A DNA stretch of 64,000 nucleotides from Treponema sp. OMZ 838 (GCF_000775995.1 NZ_CP009227.1:1966296-2030295), one strand, 5' to 3'. Positions 8,002-18,286 are shown, counted from the first letter of the stretch. Numbers and translations are program-made. The notes: generated by a model from the letters alone, not told the origin.

Positions 8002-9347
8002 TGGAACTTTTTGTTGAGCAAGATTCGACGTATGACAAATGTCTGAAAAAAATTACAAAAAAGCATGGTGATGCCGTTACCATCTGGAGAAGGAAAGACG
8101 CTAAAATCAGCCGCCTTTTTGGACTCTTCGAAAAAGATGTGGTTGAGGTAACCTTTACGGTAAACGATAAAATACCTCCGCGGCCGTCCTTGCTTTCAGA
8201 ACAACAACCGGTGATGAGACCTCCAACCAGATTGTCCGGTGTGAGCAATCTGAACGATGAAGAAGAGCGGCTGAAAATCGTAACACGGTATGCAAATAAA
8301 AATCCTGCTGCTGCCGATGAGCTGCGCCAATATGTCGATATGACTTCGAAAAAAAATCCCGAGAAAAAGTCCGTACCTGTTTCTACGCCGAATGAGGAGA
8401 AGTCTGTAGAGAAACTTGCCGAAACGGTTGAACGGCTTGTGACGGAAATGAAAAAACAGAATGCGTCGCACGCTGATGCCGAACATGCACATATCGTTAA
8501 AGTGCAGAAAATTCTCGAAGAAAATGATTTTTCTCCTTCATATATCAAAAAACTGTCCGCCCGTTTGAAGGATGAGTTGAGCTATACGGAAATCGAAAGT
8601 TTTTTAACAGTACAGAAAAAACTCTTTGAACTGCTTGCCGAATCGATCAAAATTAAACCTGCCGACAGTCAACCTAAAACACGGGTGGTGCTATTAGTCG
8701 GCCCTACAGGGGTTGGAAAAACAACGACACTCGCAAAAATTGCCGTACAGTATATCCGTAAAAATTCCGAGCATCCCTTACGGGTTAAAGTGATTACGAT
8801 TGATAACTGGCGTATTGGGGCAGCGTATCAGATGAAGCGTTACTGTGAATTGATGGGAATTCCTTTGATGGTAGCGTCAAGCCCTGCCGAAGTACGTAAA
8901 TATATGGCATTGTATCGCGAAGAAGCCGATGTTATTTGTATCGATACCATCGGGCGGAGTCCGAAAGACCGAGAAAAGATTTCGACCATGCAAAATTATT
9001 TTACCGAACTGGGTGACGATGCCGAGGTATATTTGACAGTATGTGCCGGGACCCGAATAAACGACATTCGGGAAATTATGAAAGAGTATGCCGTTTTTAA
9101 ATACAAATCGCTGATCATTACAAAGTTTGATGAAACCTCATATATCGGCAATTTATTGAGTATTATTTCGGAAACGGATATACCGATAACGTATATAACG
9201 GCGGGGCAAGAAGTTCCGCAGGATTTTATGCTTGCCGATGTCGAAGTCTTTTTAAGAAAACTAAAAGGCTTTTCAATCGATGGCGAATATATCAATCAAC
9301 TGTGTAATAAAGATAGAGAGCAACTGCTCAAAGTTTCTGCTTTATAG
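8001..9347 (+). CDS. flhF: Flagellar SRP-like GTPase FlhF
   Basis: 448 residues. A charged, variable N-terminal domain is followed by an N-domain helical bundle and an SRP-type G domain with the P-loop GPTGVGKT at residues 234-241, DTIGRSPKD as G3 and TKFDE as G4. In other bacteria FlhF sets flagellar position and number at the cell pole and works with FlhG. In spirochetes it influences the subpolar periplasmic flagella. It overlaps flhA by one base and is followed by flhG after 50 bases. Confidence 0.95.
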   Translation: MELFVEQDSTYDKCLKKITKKHGDAVTIWRRKDAKISRLFGLFEKDVVEVTFTVNDKIPPRPSLLSEQQPVMRPPTRLSGVSNLNDEEERLKIVTRYANKNPAAADELRQYVDMTSKKNPEKKSVPVSTPNEEKSVEKLAETVERLVTEMKKQNASHADAEHAHIVKVQKILEENDFSPSYIKKLSARLKDELSYTEIESFLTVQKKLFELLAESIKIKPADSQPKTRVVLLVGPTGVGKTTTLAKIAVQYIRKNSEHPLRVKVITIDNWRIGAAYQMKRYCELMGIPLMVASSPAEVRKYMALYREEADVICIDTIGRSPKDREKISTMQNYFTELGDDAEVYLTVCAGTRINDIREIMKEYAVFKYKSLIITKFDETSYIGNLLSIISETDIPITYITAGQEVPQDFMLADVEVFLRKLKGFSIDGEYINQLCNKDREQLLKVSAL

Positions 9348-9397
9348 GAGCTCGAAACACAACCGATTTGATAAAAGTTCAAAGTGTGGAGAAAAAA

Positions 9398-10297
9398 ATG
9401 GGTGATCAAGCTGACGGATTACGTCTCTTAATGAAAGAAATAAATAAAGGCGCCGACAATACCGGAGGCGGACAGGATACGGCGCAAAAGACTCGAATTA
9501 TTGCTGTGACCAGCGGCAAGGGGGGCGTAGGCAAAACCAATGTTGCTACCAATATGGGAATTGCGTATGCTCAGATGGGGAAGAAAGTTATCGTTATCGA
9601 TGCAGATCTCGGGCTTGCCAATGTCAATGTTATTCTGAATGTCATTCCGCAATATAATTTATATCACGTTATTAAAAAGCAAAAGAGATTGTCGGAAATT
9701 ATTATCGACACCGAATACGGTATTAAGCTGATTGTCGGCGCTTCCGGTTTTGCAAAGATTGCAAATATGGCAGAAGCGGAACGCAATGAATTTATTAACG
9801 AAATGTATACCCTTTCCGATGTCGATATCATTATTATTGATACCAGTGCCGGTGTATCTAAGAATGTATTGAGCTTTGTGGCTGCTGCCGATGAAGTGGT
9901 TATTATAACGACCTCCGAGCCGACCGCAATTACCGATGCCTACGGTATTATCAAGGTGATTGCAACGGAAGTCGATAACATGAACCTCAACCTCAAAATG
10001 ATTATCAATAGAGTTGATTCTGCAGCCGAAGGCAAGCGGATTGCAGACCGTATGATAAAAATAGCTGCACAGTTCCTAAATCTTAAAATTGAATATTTGG
10101 GCTTCATCTATAATGATCCTTTGGTAACAAAAGCCGTACTCAAACAAAAACCTTTTATTATTGCAGAACCCAACGGTAAAGCGGCAAGCTGTCTAAAGCA
10201 TATCGTATCCCGTATGGAAAAAACCGAAATTCCCGAAACCGGCGGTTTTGCGCACTTCGTAAAAAAATTATTCGGACGCAGCTGGGAAACGGAGTAG
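9398..10297 (+). CDS. flhG: MinD/ParA-like flagellar number regulator FlhG (FleN)
   Basis: 299 residues from the ATG at 9398, which has GGAG at 9388-9391; a TTG at 9368 in the same frame is less likely. The deviant Walker A KGGVGKT lies at about residues 41-47, followed by DADLGLANVNVIL (Walker A' region) and IIIDTSAGVSKNVLSF (Walker B). The short N-terminal DQADGLRLLM resembles the FlhG motif that activates FlhF GTPase. The C-terminal amphipathic membrane-targeting helix is plausible but not certain. It is the last flagellar gene in this stretch; the next gene follows after 97 bases. Confidence 0.94.
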   Translation: MGDQADGLRLLMKEINKGADNTGGGQDTAQKTRIIAVTSGKGGVGKTNVATNMGIAYAQMGKKVIVIDADLGLANVNVILNVIPQYNLYHVIKKQKRLSEIIIDTEYGIKLIVGASGFAKIANMAEAERNEFINEMYTLSDVDIIIIDTSAGVSKNVLSFVAAADEVVIITTSEPTAITDAYGIIKVIATEVDNMNLNLKMIINRVDSAAEGKRIADRMIKIAAQFLNLKIEYLGFIYNDPLVTKAVLKQKPFIIAEPNGKAASCLKHIVSRMEKTEIPETGGFAHFVKKLFGRSWETE

Positions 10298-10394
10298 GAT
10301 AGCAGACTGCATACAAATTTTATGAGTATATAGGGAAATTCCTGATAATTTTCGTTTTTTTGAGACTGTCTTTATTAACAAAAAGGAGAGCAAT

Positions 10395-11555
10395 ATGATG
10401 GCGTTTGCAATCGCTTTGTTCGATTGGATTATTATCGGACTTGGTGTGTACTTTTTTTGTCTTTCTGTGAGTAATGCTTTGTGGTTGGCAAAGGAATCTC
10501 GTCCTGCCGATTTAACCGATGGCCCGCTCGTTTCGGTACTTATTCCCGCTCGTGATGAAGAAGTACATATCGAGCAATGTATACAATCGTTTATGAATCA
10601 GACCTATACAAATTATGAAGTACTTGTATTAAACGATAATTCTACTGATAAAACAGGTGAAATATTAGACAGCCTCCAAGCGTTATATCCCGATAAGCTG
10701 AAAGTTTTTCAAGGCGTGCCGCTGCCGCCGGATTGGCGAGGTAAGCCATTTGCGATGGATCAGCTTTGCAAACAAGCAAAGGGAAAATACTGGCTGTTTA
10801 CTGATGCTGATACTATTCATTCTCCTCGTTCCATCTCACTTGCAGTTACCAATATTATTTATCATAAGGTTGATTTTTTATCCGGGTATATTACGCAAAA
10901 AATGAAAACGTTTGGAGAAAAAATAACAGTCCCGTTGATGTATTTGCTTAGCGGTTTTATTTTGCCATTACAGATGTGTAAATGGAGTAAATTATCGGTT
11001 TTTGCAGTAGCTATTGGACAATATATTTGTGTGAAAAGTGATGCGTTTATGGAGTGTGGTGGGTTCAGTTTGGTTAAGGGGAAGACAACGGAAGATGTAT
11101 TTATGGCTCGAACGATGAGGCGTCACGGGTATAAGACCGTTTTTTTAAATCTTAGAGATGCCGCATTATGCCGGATGTATACATCATGGCAAAGTGCTGT
11201 GAAAGGAATAAGCAAGAATATTTTTGATTTTATAGATAAAAACCATATTCTCCTTGTGTTTGCCGTACTCGGTATTTTTATTTTTTTAACTTTGCCTCCT
11301 TTTTTAGCGGTTGGATTAACGGCATATACACTCATTAGCACGCAGACTGTTTCATTTACGCTTGTAGCGCTATGGATTAATCTGATTTTAGTAGGCGGAA
11401 CATGGGCGGTCATATTTAGAACGCAAGACATCGATAAAAAATTTATATGTATATACCCGTTACTGTTTACTAATCTGCTATATACTGCACTCCTTTCATG
11501 GGTTCATTCTGTAAAGAAACAAGGTTATGAATGGAAGGGGCGAATAGTTTATTGA
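10395..11555 (+). CDS. Membrane-anchored GT2 family glycosyltransferase
   Basis: 386 residues, with the Shine-Dalgarno AAGGAGAG directly upstream. One N-terminal membrane helix (residues about 5-27) precedes a GT-A domain with SVLIPARDEE, LNDNSTDKTGEIL, the metal-binding DADTIHSP, and TTEDVFMA with MRRHGYKT as the acceptor-side motif. Three or four C-terminal helices follow. The arrangement resembles enzymes that glycosylate lipids or carotenoids (HpnB/CruC-like) and other membrane-linked acceptors. The actual substrate cannot be read from the sequence. It directly follows the flagellar operon, so a role in flagellar or surface glycan is possible but unproven. Confidence 0.85.
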   Translation: MMAFAIALFDWIIIGLGVYFFCLSVSNALWLAKESRPADLTDGPLVSVLIPARDEEVHIEQCIQSFMNQTYTNYEVLVLNDNSTDKTGEILDSLQALYPDKLKVFQGVPLPPDWRGKPFAMDQLCKQAKGKYWLFTDADTIHSPRSISLAVTNIIYHKVDFLSGYITQKMKTFGEKITVPLMYLLSGFILPLQMCKWSKLSVFAVAIGQYICVKSDAFMECGGFSLVKGKTTEDVFMARTMRRHGYKTVFLNLRDAALCRMYTSWQSAVKGISKNIFDFIDKNHILLVFAVLGIFIFLTLPPFLAVGLTAYTLISTQTVSFTLVALWINLILVGGTWAVIFRTQDIDKKFICIYPLLFTNLLYTALLSWVHSVKKQGYEWKGRIVY

Positions 11556-11571
11556 TGGAGATAATGCGTAT

Positions 11572-12942
11572 ATGACGATGACGGCACGGTTTAGGGCGGT
11601 ATTTTTTGATAAAAATTTTTTACGAACGCTATTCACAATCGCTCTTCCGATTATGCTGCAAAATTTCCTCAGCGCCTTTGTCAATATTCTCGATACGGTG
11701 ATGATCGGTAAGCTCGGTACTACCGAGCTTGCGGCTGTCGGTTTGGGAAACCAACTTTTCTTTTTGCTCAATCTGATTTTATACGGTATCGGTTCCGGCA
11801 GCATGGTATTTACGGCGCAGTTCTGGGGCAAGAAAGATTTTAAGGGCTTACATAAAACGCTCGGTATTTCTATGCTGGTGTCCGTATTCTTCGCTGTTTT
11901 GTTTACGGTTTGCTGTGTAAGTATGCCGAAAGAAATACTGTCACTGTATACAAAGGACAATGCCGTAATAGAAACCGGTGTGCACTATCTACGGCTGTCG
12001 GCGTTGTGCTTTATCCCATTTGCGATAAATTTTATGCTGATGATTACCCTGCGTTCCATCGAAAAGGTGAGAGTTGCAGTCGGTGCTACGCTGGTGTCTT
12101 TGGTTGTCAATACGACGCTGAATGCCATTTTAATTTTCGGGTTATTCGGCGCTCCGGCATTGGGTGTCCGCGGTGCGGCTATCGCAACCGTGATTGCCCG
12201 CTTTGTCGAGCTCTTTATTACGTTTACCATAACAAAGTATCGGAAATATCCTGTTTTAGGAACGTTAAAAAGTCACTTTACCTTTGATGCTAAATTCTTA
12301 AAAGTGTACCTCTTAATCGTATTGCCGGTACTGTTAAACGAAACGCTGTGGTCTTTCGGCATCACATTCCATCATAAAATTTTTGCAAGTATTAATACGT
12401 TCTCTTATGCAGCCTTTAATATTACTAATACTATTTCTCAGTTGACATGGGTTATCTTTATCGGCTTTGGGAATGGTGTGAGCGTTTTAATCGGAAAGAA
12501 AATAGGCGAAAAGCATGACAGCGAAGCGCGGCAATATGCTGCTAAAGTTCTGTTGTTTATTCCGATTGTTGCGATCTTTATCGGCGCCGCGCTGATTCCT
12601 ATTTCCTATCTTGTTCCTTTTATCTTTAATGTGGAACCGATTGTGTTGTCAACGGTTAAAACACTGTTTGTCGTGTTGGCGTGCTGTTATCCCCTTAAAG
12701 CCTGCAATATGTGTATATTGATAGGTCTGGTGCGCGCGGGCGGCGATACCCGTTTCGGCATGATTTGCGACACCTTTATTATGTGGCTGATTGCGATTCC
12801 GCTTGCATCTTTCGTATCGATTCATACAGCGCTTCCGCCGTGGGTTATTTATATGTGTCTCTTTAGCGAAGAGCCGCTTAAACTGCTGCTAGGGCTGTGG
12901 CGGATCAAATCCGGTAAATGGCTTCACTCTGTCACCGACTAG
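11572..12942 (+). CDS. MATE family multidrug/sodium efflux transporter
   Basis: 456 residues and about twelve membrane helices in two repeated halves. The family pattern is clear: ALPIMLQNFLSAFVNILDTVMIGKLGTTELAAVGLGNQ at the start and an equivalent segment in the second half (LPVLLNETLWSFGITFHHKIF). It would export cationic compounds in exchange for Na+ or H+. It follows the GT2 gene after 16 bases with no terminator visible, so co-transcription is likely. Substrate cannot be predicted. Confidence 0.9.
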   Translation: MTMTARFRAVFFDKNFLRTLFTIALPIMLQNFLSAFVNILDTVMIGKLGTTELAAVGLGNQLFFLLNLILYGIGSGSMVFTAQFWGKKDFKGLHKTLGISMLVSVFFAVLFTVCCVSMPKEILSLYTKDNAVIETGVHYLRLSALCFIPFAINFMLMITLRSIEKVRVAVGATLVSLVVNTTLNAILIFGLFGAPALGVRGAAIATVIARFVELFITFTITKYRKYPVLGTLKSHFTFDAKFLKVYLLIVLPVLLNETLWSFGITFHHKIFASINTFSYAAFNITNTISQLTWVIFIGFGNGVSVLIGKKIGEKHDSEARQYAAKVLLFIPIVAIFIGAALIPISYLVPFIFNVEPIVLSTVKTLFVVLACCYPLKACNMCILIGLVRAGGDTRFGMICDTFIMWLIAIPLASFVSIHTALPPWVIYMCLFSEEPLKLLLGLWRIKSGKWLHSVTD

Positions 12943-12975
12943 TCATATTTGCCCTGCTATGATATGCTTTAGCGT

Positions 12976-14820
12976 ATGAAAGATATGCGCCGAACGGTTC
13001 TTTTTTTACTTTCCTTTTTTTTCATTGCAATTTCCGGTTTTACGGATCCGTTGACGGAGGGAATGTATACCCGTGAGCGGCTGATGCAGGTGTACCGCAA
13101 TGAGATAGCGGAGGCATCTTCACATGAAATAGCGGCGAGTGAAGTCGGCGAATGGTATGATATTATCGAAACGTCTCTCTTTATGCTGATACGAAGAACC
13201 GAGCTCTTTCGCGGCACGATGCGCTTAATTATAACCGACCGAAAAAATGCCCGCTGTATGATGTATCCCGACGGGACGTTTCTTGTAAGTACCGGTCTTT
13301 TGGATTATATCGATTCACTCCTTTTTATGGATACATCCGGTTCTGCGCGCAAGATACGGAATTTGAACAACGAACGGGAGAATTTTTTTGCTCCTATCGC
13401 TGCCGTGTGTGCGGCGCAGTTTGCGCTCAACTATTACAATACGGCTAAAAATACCGCATTTTTGCCTGAGCAAGTGTACACCGCCGACATCATGGCAAGT
13501 GTATTACTCACTATTGCCGGTTATCCTCAAGGGTTATTGGAGACATGGCTCGATCGGCTTGCTTCGCTTTACGCCGATACGGGAACGGCAAAAGTCTTTG
13601 CAGCGTTTTCAACCGGTTCCGTAAAACCTGCTGCACGGCTTGAGCAGTTGAATGGCAACGGAGAAGATATTACGCATCTCTACGAAGAAATTTCCGGAGT
13701 GCTCTTTGCACTGCAGAATCGTAGAGGAACCGCCGATGCCCGTACCGTGTTGGGTAATGTACTACAGCTCTTCCCGCAGAGCCTTTATATCAATCGCTTG
13801 AATGCCTTGGTAGCTCATCAGGAGTGGCTGAACAGTCTTGATAAGCGGGATACGGAGATGGCAACTATTCTTCCTGCTGCAGTGTATGATAATGCATCGG
13901 TTTTTGCGTTCTTTCAGTCGGCGGATTTTATGTTTGAAAATGATGACGATGAACAGTCCGACTACTTTTCAAAGACAATGCCGGCACGGAGTAACAGCGC
14001 TCTATATGAGCAGGCAAAAAAAGCATATAGCGATTATCTTACTATGATATACGAGGCTGGAATCGCATCGAGCTATGCGTATCTGCTCGCATCCTCTCCG
14101 TTGACTCATGAGCGGAATGCGGTACTCAGTATTGCGGAACAGGCTGATCTCTTTCATACGGGAGCCGATGATAAAACCGCACGGGCAAACTATGCTGCGC
14201 TGTTATCTCTGCTAAGAAAAGACTATACCAAGGCGCAGCAGCTGCTTGCCGATTGCCTCTATTCATCTGTCCGAAAAACAACCGGTAAAGTATTGTTTAT
14301 AACAACGGGATTTCCTGCCGATGAACGGCTGATCCGCTGCAATTATTTCCGTATCCTAAAAAAATTACACAATAAAACAGGCGCTGCAAAAGAAAGGCAA
14401 TGGCTTGCCGATATTTTAAAAGAACCTGAAACCGCTGTTCCGATTGTTCTCCGCAAGGTATCCGTCGGCGATACGGTCGATAAACTATTGAGCGCTTGGG
14501 ATAGACCGTCTACCATTATCTACAATTATTACAGTGAACGTTGGTTGTATCGTCTGCTTAATACCGAGATCATCATCCGTTCTAAAGATGAGGATGGTGC
14601 GGTACTGCAAATAAGTATCGGCTTTCCATCGTCGCTCTCGCTCTTTAACGAAATACGTACCGGAGATTCCCGTGAGGCTTTTGAAAAAGCATGCGGAAAG
14701 GCGGTGTATCGCAGCTGCGATGCTCTGATGTATCACAAACAGGGAAATCTCTTACAAGTGATATACGGTAATAACAAAGTACGAAACATTACAATCCGGA
14801 ACATCAATGAAAAAAGGTAA
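12976..14820 (+). CDS. Exported M48-like protein with degenerate zinc site
   Basis: 614 residues with a signal peptide (VLFLLSFFFIAISGFTDP). Residues about 75-180 resemble the M48 peptidase fold: PDGTFLVSTGLLDYID corresponds to the strand/helix before the active site. The expected AHExxH helix reads instead as FAPIAAVCAAQFALNYY, and the downstream ExxAD helix reads VYTADIMASVLLTIAGYP. All zinc-binding His residues are therefore missing. The remainder is mostly helical, with TPR-like stretches, and ends in a small beta-rich domain. A non-catalytic scaffold or chaperone of the BepA type is an inference. It overlaps the next gene by 14 bases. A -10-like TATGAT at 12958-12963 lies just upstream of the start. 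Confidence 0.6.
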   Translation: MKDMRRTVLFLLSFFFIAISGFTDPLTEGMYTRERLMQVYRNEIAEASSHEIAASEVGEWYDIIETSLFMLIRRTELFRGTMRLIITDRKNARCMMYPDGTFLVSTGLLDYIDSLLFMDTSGSARKIRNLNNERENFFAPIAAVCAAQFALNYYNTAKNTAFLPEQVYTADIMASVLLTIAGYPQGLLETWLDRLASLYADTGTAKVFAAFSTGSVKPAARLEQLNGNGEDITHLYEEISGVLFALQNRRGTADARTVLGNVLQLFPQSLYINRLNALVAHQEWLNSLDKRDTEMATILPAAVYDNASVFAFFQSADFMFENDDDEQSDYFSKTMPARSNSALYEQAKKAYSDYLTMIYEAGIASSYAYLLASSPLTHERNAVLSIAEQADLFHTGADDKTARANYAALLSLLRKDYTKAQQLLADCLYSSVRKTTGKVLFITTGFPADERLIRCNYFRILKKLHNKTGAAKERQWLADILKEPETAVPIVLRKVSVGDTVDKLLSAWDRPSTIIYNYYSERWLYRLLNTEIIIRSKDEDGAVLQISIGFPSSLSLFNEIRTGDSREAFEKACGKAVYRSCDALMYHKQGNLLQVIYGNNKVRNITIRNINEKR

Positions 14821-16663
14821 TCTTGTCCTCTATAAGAATCAACCTGCACTTATTACCGATGTGCAAGCTGATAAGTTTGAAATTACGCTGGAAGCCGGCA
14901 CAAAGAAAGTTCGCGAAAAAGATATTGTGCTGCTCCATGGCGGAGAATGCCGGAGTATTAAAGCAGCGCTCGATGCCGCAGTACCTGCTGCGGATTTTGC
15001 CGAAGCAGCGGATTTCTTTGAAGGAGAAACGCCGTCTTTCGCTGAGCTTGCAGAGCTCTTGTGGGGAACGTATACAGCGGAGCAAAGCTGGAAGCTCTGG
15101 CAAGCACTTGGCGCTTCACCGTATTTTATCTGCACTTCGCCTGTAGAGCCGATCGGTATCCGCACACAAGCAGAAATAGAGCGGCTCAATCAAAAAGAGG
15201 CGGAAAAAGCACAGGCCGAAAAACTGCGGCAGGATTTTATCGCTGCACTCCGCACCTGTATGCAGGGAAAGCCGTTTACCGAAAGCAAAGAGTTATACAC
15301 GCCGTTTTTTCAAGAGCTTGAGGCGCTTGCGCTGGGGAGTTCTTCCGCTTCCAAAATATTAAAAGATGCAAAACTGGAGCAAACTCCCGAACAGGCGCAC
15401 GATATTCTGTTAAAAACGGGTTTTTGGCCTATTGAAAAAAATCCCTATCCGGCACGCTTCGGGCATTCGCTTCATTCGTCAAAGGCGGATATTCCCGAGC
15501 CGGTGTTTCCCGAAGCGCCGCTCGATTTGACGGCAATTCCTGCGTATGCAATCGACAATCCCGGCAGTACCGATCCCGACGATGCGGTTTCTTTTGACGG
15601 GACATACTTGTGGATTCACATCGCAAACCCTGCCGACACCATTCAGGCCGATACGCAAAGCGATACCGATGCCTGCGCACGCGGCGCAACGCTGTACACG
15701 CCGGAAGGAGCTGCCCGAATGCTCGGCGAAAAAGCGGTTGACTATTTTGCCCTCGGGTTAAAGCCGATATCTTATGCGCTTTCCTTTAAGCTGCTCCTCG
15801 GCGCTGACGGTGCAATCGAAGAAGTAGGTATCCACCGCACTCAGCTTTCGGTTATCAGGATGACGTATGAAGAAGCGGATGCTCAAAAAGACTCGTCCGC
15901 ATTAGCGCCGCTTTTTGCCATAGCGGAGAAAAACCGCATCAGGCGGGAAAATGCAGGCGCCGTATCCATCGATTTTCCCGAAGTATCGATTACGCTGACG
16001 GAGCAGGACGGCACAAAACGGGCGCAGGTTCAGCCTGTTGTCCAGACCGAAGCCGCCGCAATGATTAAAGAGATGATGCTGCTTGCAGGAGAGGCAGCAG
16101 CCCGTTTTGCCTTTCAGCATAGTATTCCGTTTCAGTATATCAGTCAGGAGGCACCCGAATTGCCGAATAAGCTGCCGTCCGGCCTTGCCGGGGAATACCG
16201 GAAGCGGCGCGCCATGCGTCCGCGCAGCGTGGGCACCATTCCGTCGATGCACGCTGCGCTCGGGCTTGCGATGTACGGACAGGTAACAAGCCCGCTCCGC
16301 CGTTATGGAGATTTAGTCAGTCATCGCCAGCTGTTAAACTATATTGACGGTAAACCGCTGACGCCTGCGGCGGATCTCATCCTTAAAATAGCGGCGGGGG
16401 ACGTGGCGGGGCGCGCCTGTGTTTCTGCGGAACGGGCATCCCGTCAGCATTGGACGCTCGTGTACTTGCTGCAAAACCCCGATTGGCGCGGTACGGCAGT
16501 GGTACTCGAAGTAATGGGCAAAAAAGCCCATGTCTTTATTCCTTCACTTGGATATGAAGGCGACATGACCTTGGACATCGAGCCGGAACTTAATCAGGAA
16601 CTGACCGTAAAGGTACGCCGTATCCGTCTTGCCTATCTGCAAGCTTCGTTTGAACAGGTATGA
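14807..16663 (+). CDS. RNase II/R family exoribonuclease (RNB domain)
   Basis: 618 residues. The RNB catalytic centre is AIDNPGSTDPDDAVSF: the four Asp residues have the same spacing as the metal-binding Asp residues of E. coli RNase II. SPLRRYGDLVSHRQLLNYI supplies the conserved Arg, and an S1-like tail follows. The N-terminal region lacks an obvious pair of cold-shock domains, so this is a compact family member rather than a full RNase R. It would degrade single-stranded RNA 3' to 5'. The start overlaps the preceding M48-like gene by 14 bases. Confidence 0.9.
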   Translation: MKKGNLVLYKNQPALITDVQADKFEITLEAGTKKVREKDIVLLHGGECRSIKAALDAAVPAADFAEAADFFEGETPSFAELAELLWGTYTAEQSWKLWQALGASPYFICTSPVEPIGIRTQAEIERLNQKEAEKAQAEKLRQDFIAALRTCMQGKPFTESKELYTPFFQELEALALGSSSASKILKDAKLEQTPEQAHDILLKTGFWPIEKNPYPARFGHSLHSSKADIPEPVFPEAPLDLTAIPAYAIDNPGSTDPDDAVSFDGTYLWIHIANPADTIQADTQSDTDACARGATLYTPEGAARMLGEKAVDYFALGLKPISYALSFKLLLGADGAIEEVGIHRTQLSVIRMTYEEADAQKDSSALAPLFAIAEKNRIRRENAGAVSIDFPEVSITLTEQDGTKRAQVQPVVQTEAAAMIKEMMLLAGEAAARFAFQHSIPFQYISQEAPELPNKLPSGLAGEYRKRRAMRPRSVGTIPSMHAALGLAMYGQVTSPLRRYGDLVSHRQLLNYIDGKPLTPAADLILKIAAGDVAGRACVSAERASRQHWTLVYLLQNPDWRGTAVVLEVMGKKAHVFIPSLGYEGDMTLDIEPELNQELTVKVRRIRLAYLQASFEQV

Positions 16664-16761
16664 GTTTTATAGGCTGTGTGTTAATTACACGCTCAACAAT
16701 ACTTTCTCAGATTTTTCTGAAATTGCTCCTTTAGGACTCCCGATAATTCCATTCCGCAACC

Positions 16762-16790
16762 TTCCCAAAATCGTAAAAGACAGGTATACT
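16762..16790 (+). promoter_or_regulatory. Candidate sigma-70 promoter of the M18 aminopeptidase gene
   Basis: TTCCCA at 16762-16767 (4 of 6 to consensus) and TATACT at 16785-16790, separated by 17 bases. This leaves a leader of about 33 bases to the ATG at 16830. It was found by eye and has not been tested. Confidence 0.5.
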
Positions 16791-16829
16791 AAAGAAGATA
16801 ATCAGGACAACCCCCTAAGGAGTATAGAT

Positions 16830-18143
16830 ATGGCGATGCAAAAACAGTATGCCCGTGAACTGATGCGGTTTATCGATCAAAGCCCGTCGGTGTATCATGT
16901 GATTGAAAATGCCGGTAAAAAGCTTGAGGCTGCCGGTTTTACCCGTCTCAATCTTTCGGATGCCTTTCAGTTAAAACCGGCAGGAAAGTACTTTGTCACT
17001 GCAAACGGCAGCGCTCTTATTGCATGGCAGATGAGCCGCGGGAAGAAAGCGCGCGGGTTTAAGCTTGTCGGCAGTCATAGCGACTCTCCCTGCTTGCGGA
17101 TAAAGCCGCATCCCGAAGTAACGGTGCAGGATCATTATCTCAAGCTGAATACCGAAGTATACGGCGGGGCAATTCTTTCAACATGGTTTGACCGGCCTCT
17201 TTCTGCAGCGGGACGTGTGGTTATACGGACTGATGATCCGCTTGCGCCTCAAGAAATGTTGTTCTCGTTTAAAGGCTCTCCGCTCATTATACCGAACCTT
17301 GCTATCCACATGAACCGTGAGGTAAACGACGGGTATAAAATTGAACGCCAAAAAGATGTGCTGCCGCTGCTCGGCATTATCAATAAGAAATTTGAAAAAG
17401 ACGGGTATCTCGTTTCGCTCATATCAAAACAGCTGCATGTACCGGTGAACGCAATCCTCGACTTTGACCTCTATTTGTATGATACGCAGCCGGGAAGTTT
17501 TTGCGGTCTTTCCGATGAATTTTTTTCGACGGGAAAAATTGACAACCTCGGTATGGCTTACGCCTCCCTCGATGCGTTGATTGCACAAGATGCTCCGTTA
17601 GACTATGTTAAAGCCGCCTGTATCTTTGATAACGAAGAAGTCGGCTCGGAAACGATGCAGGGCGCCGGAAGCCCGTTCCTTGCGGATACGCTCAAGCGGA
17701 TTACGATTGCTCAGTGCGAGGCAGGTGAGCAGTGGTTTGAGCTGTTCCAGCAGCAGTTGAGCAGGTCTTTCCTTATTTCCGCCGATCAGGCGCATGCTTA
17801 CCATCCCAATTATCCCGAAAAAAACGATATTACCAACTTCCCGCTTGTAAACGGCGGCCCCGTAGTAAAACTTGCCGCTTCGATGAGCTATGCGAGCGAC
17901 GGAATTTCGGCAGGGATATTTAAGGATCTCTGTGTAAGAGCCGGTGTCCCGTGCCAGAACTTTGTCAACCGTTCGGATATAAAAGGCGGTTCAACCATCG
18001 GGCCGATTACGACGACAAACTTGCGGATTAAGACGGTCGATATCGGAAACCCCATCTTGTCGATGCATTCCATTCGCGAGCTGGGCGGCGCGGCGGATCA
18101 AGCCTATATCACGCAGGTATTTAATCAGTATTACAAAGAATAA
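16830..18143 (+). CDS. M18 family aminopeptidase
   Basis: 437 residues. The ATG at 16830 has AAGGAG at 16817-16822, seven bases upstream; the open frame extends further 5' but crosses the intergenic promoter region. M18 motifs are GSHSDSPCLRIKP (first zinc ligands), FDNEEVGSETMQGAGSP (catalytic Glu pair) and DQAHAYHPNYPEKN (His ligand), with the terminal SMHSIRELGGAAD carrying the last His. The family forms large cytosolic dodecamers that trim N-terminal residues, often acidic or neutral ones. It has its own candidate promoter and is followed by GC-rich hairpins without a clear T-tract. Confidence 0.94.
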   Translation: MAMQKQYARELMRFIDQSPSVYHVIENAGKKLEAAGFTRLNLSDAFQLKPAGKYFVTANGSALIAWQMSRGKKARGFKLVGSHSDSPCLRIKPHPEVTVQDHYLKLNTEVYGGAILSTWFDRPLSAAGRVVIRTDDPLAPQEMLFSFKGSPLIIPNLAIHMNREVNDGYKIERQKDVLPLLGIINKKFEKDGYLVSLISKQLHVPVNAILDFDLYLYDTQPGSFCGLSDEFFSTGKIDNLGMAYASLDALIAQDAPLDYVKAACIFDNEEVGSETMQGAGSPFLADTLKRITIAQCEAGEQWFELFQQQLSRSFLISADQAHAYHPNYPEKNDITNFPLVNGGPVVKLAASMSYASDGISAGIFKDLCVRAGVPCQNFVNRSDIKGGSTIGPITTTNLRIKTVDIGNPILSMHSIRELGGAADQAYITQVFNQYYKE

Positions 18144-18286
18144 TCCGGCTCCCCGCATCCGGCGGGAATTGCTAGGGGGATGACAAAAAGGCAATAGGCT
18201 TTTGAGGCGCCCCCTATACGGCGCTTCCTTAAGATATATGCTAAAAATGCCGAAATTACAAGAGAAAGGGGCTTTTGTGCGCGTTT

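Noticed and set aside
16629-16829. N-terminal extension of the M18 aminopeptidase
   Set aside because: It overlaps the RNase gene and a promoter. The ATG at 16830 has AAGGAG and fits the family start.
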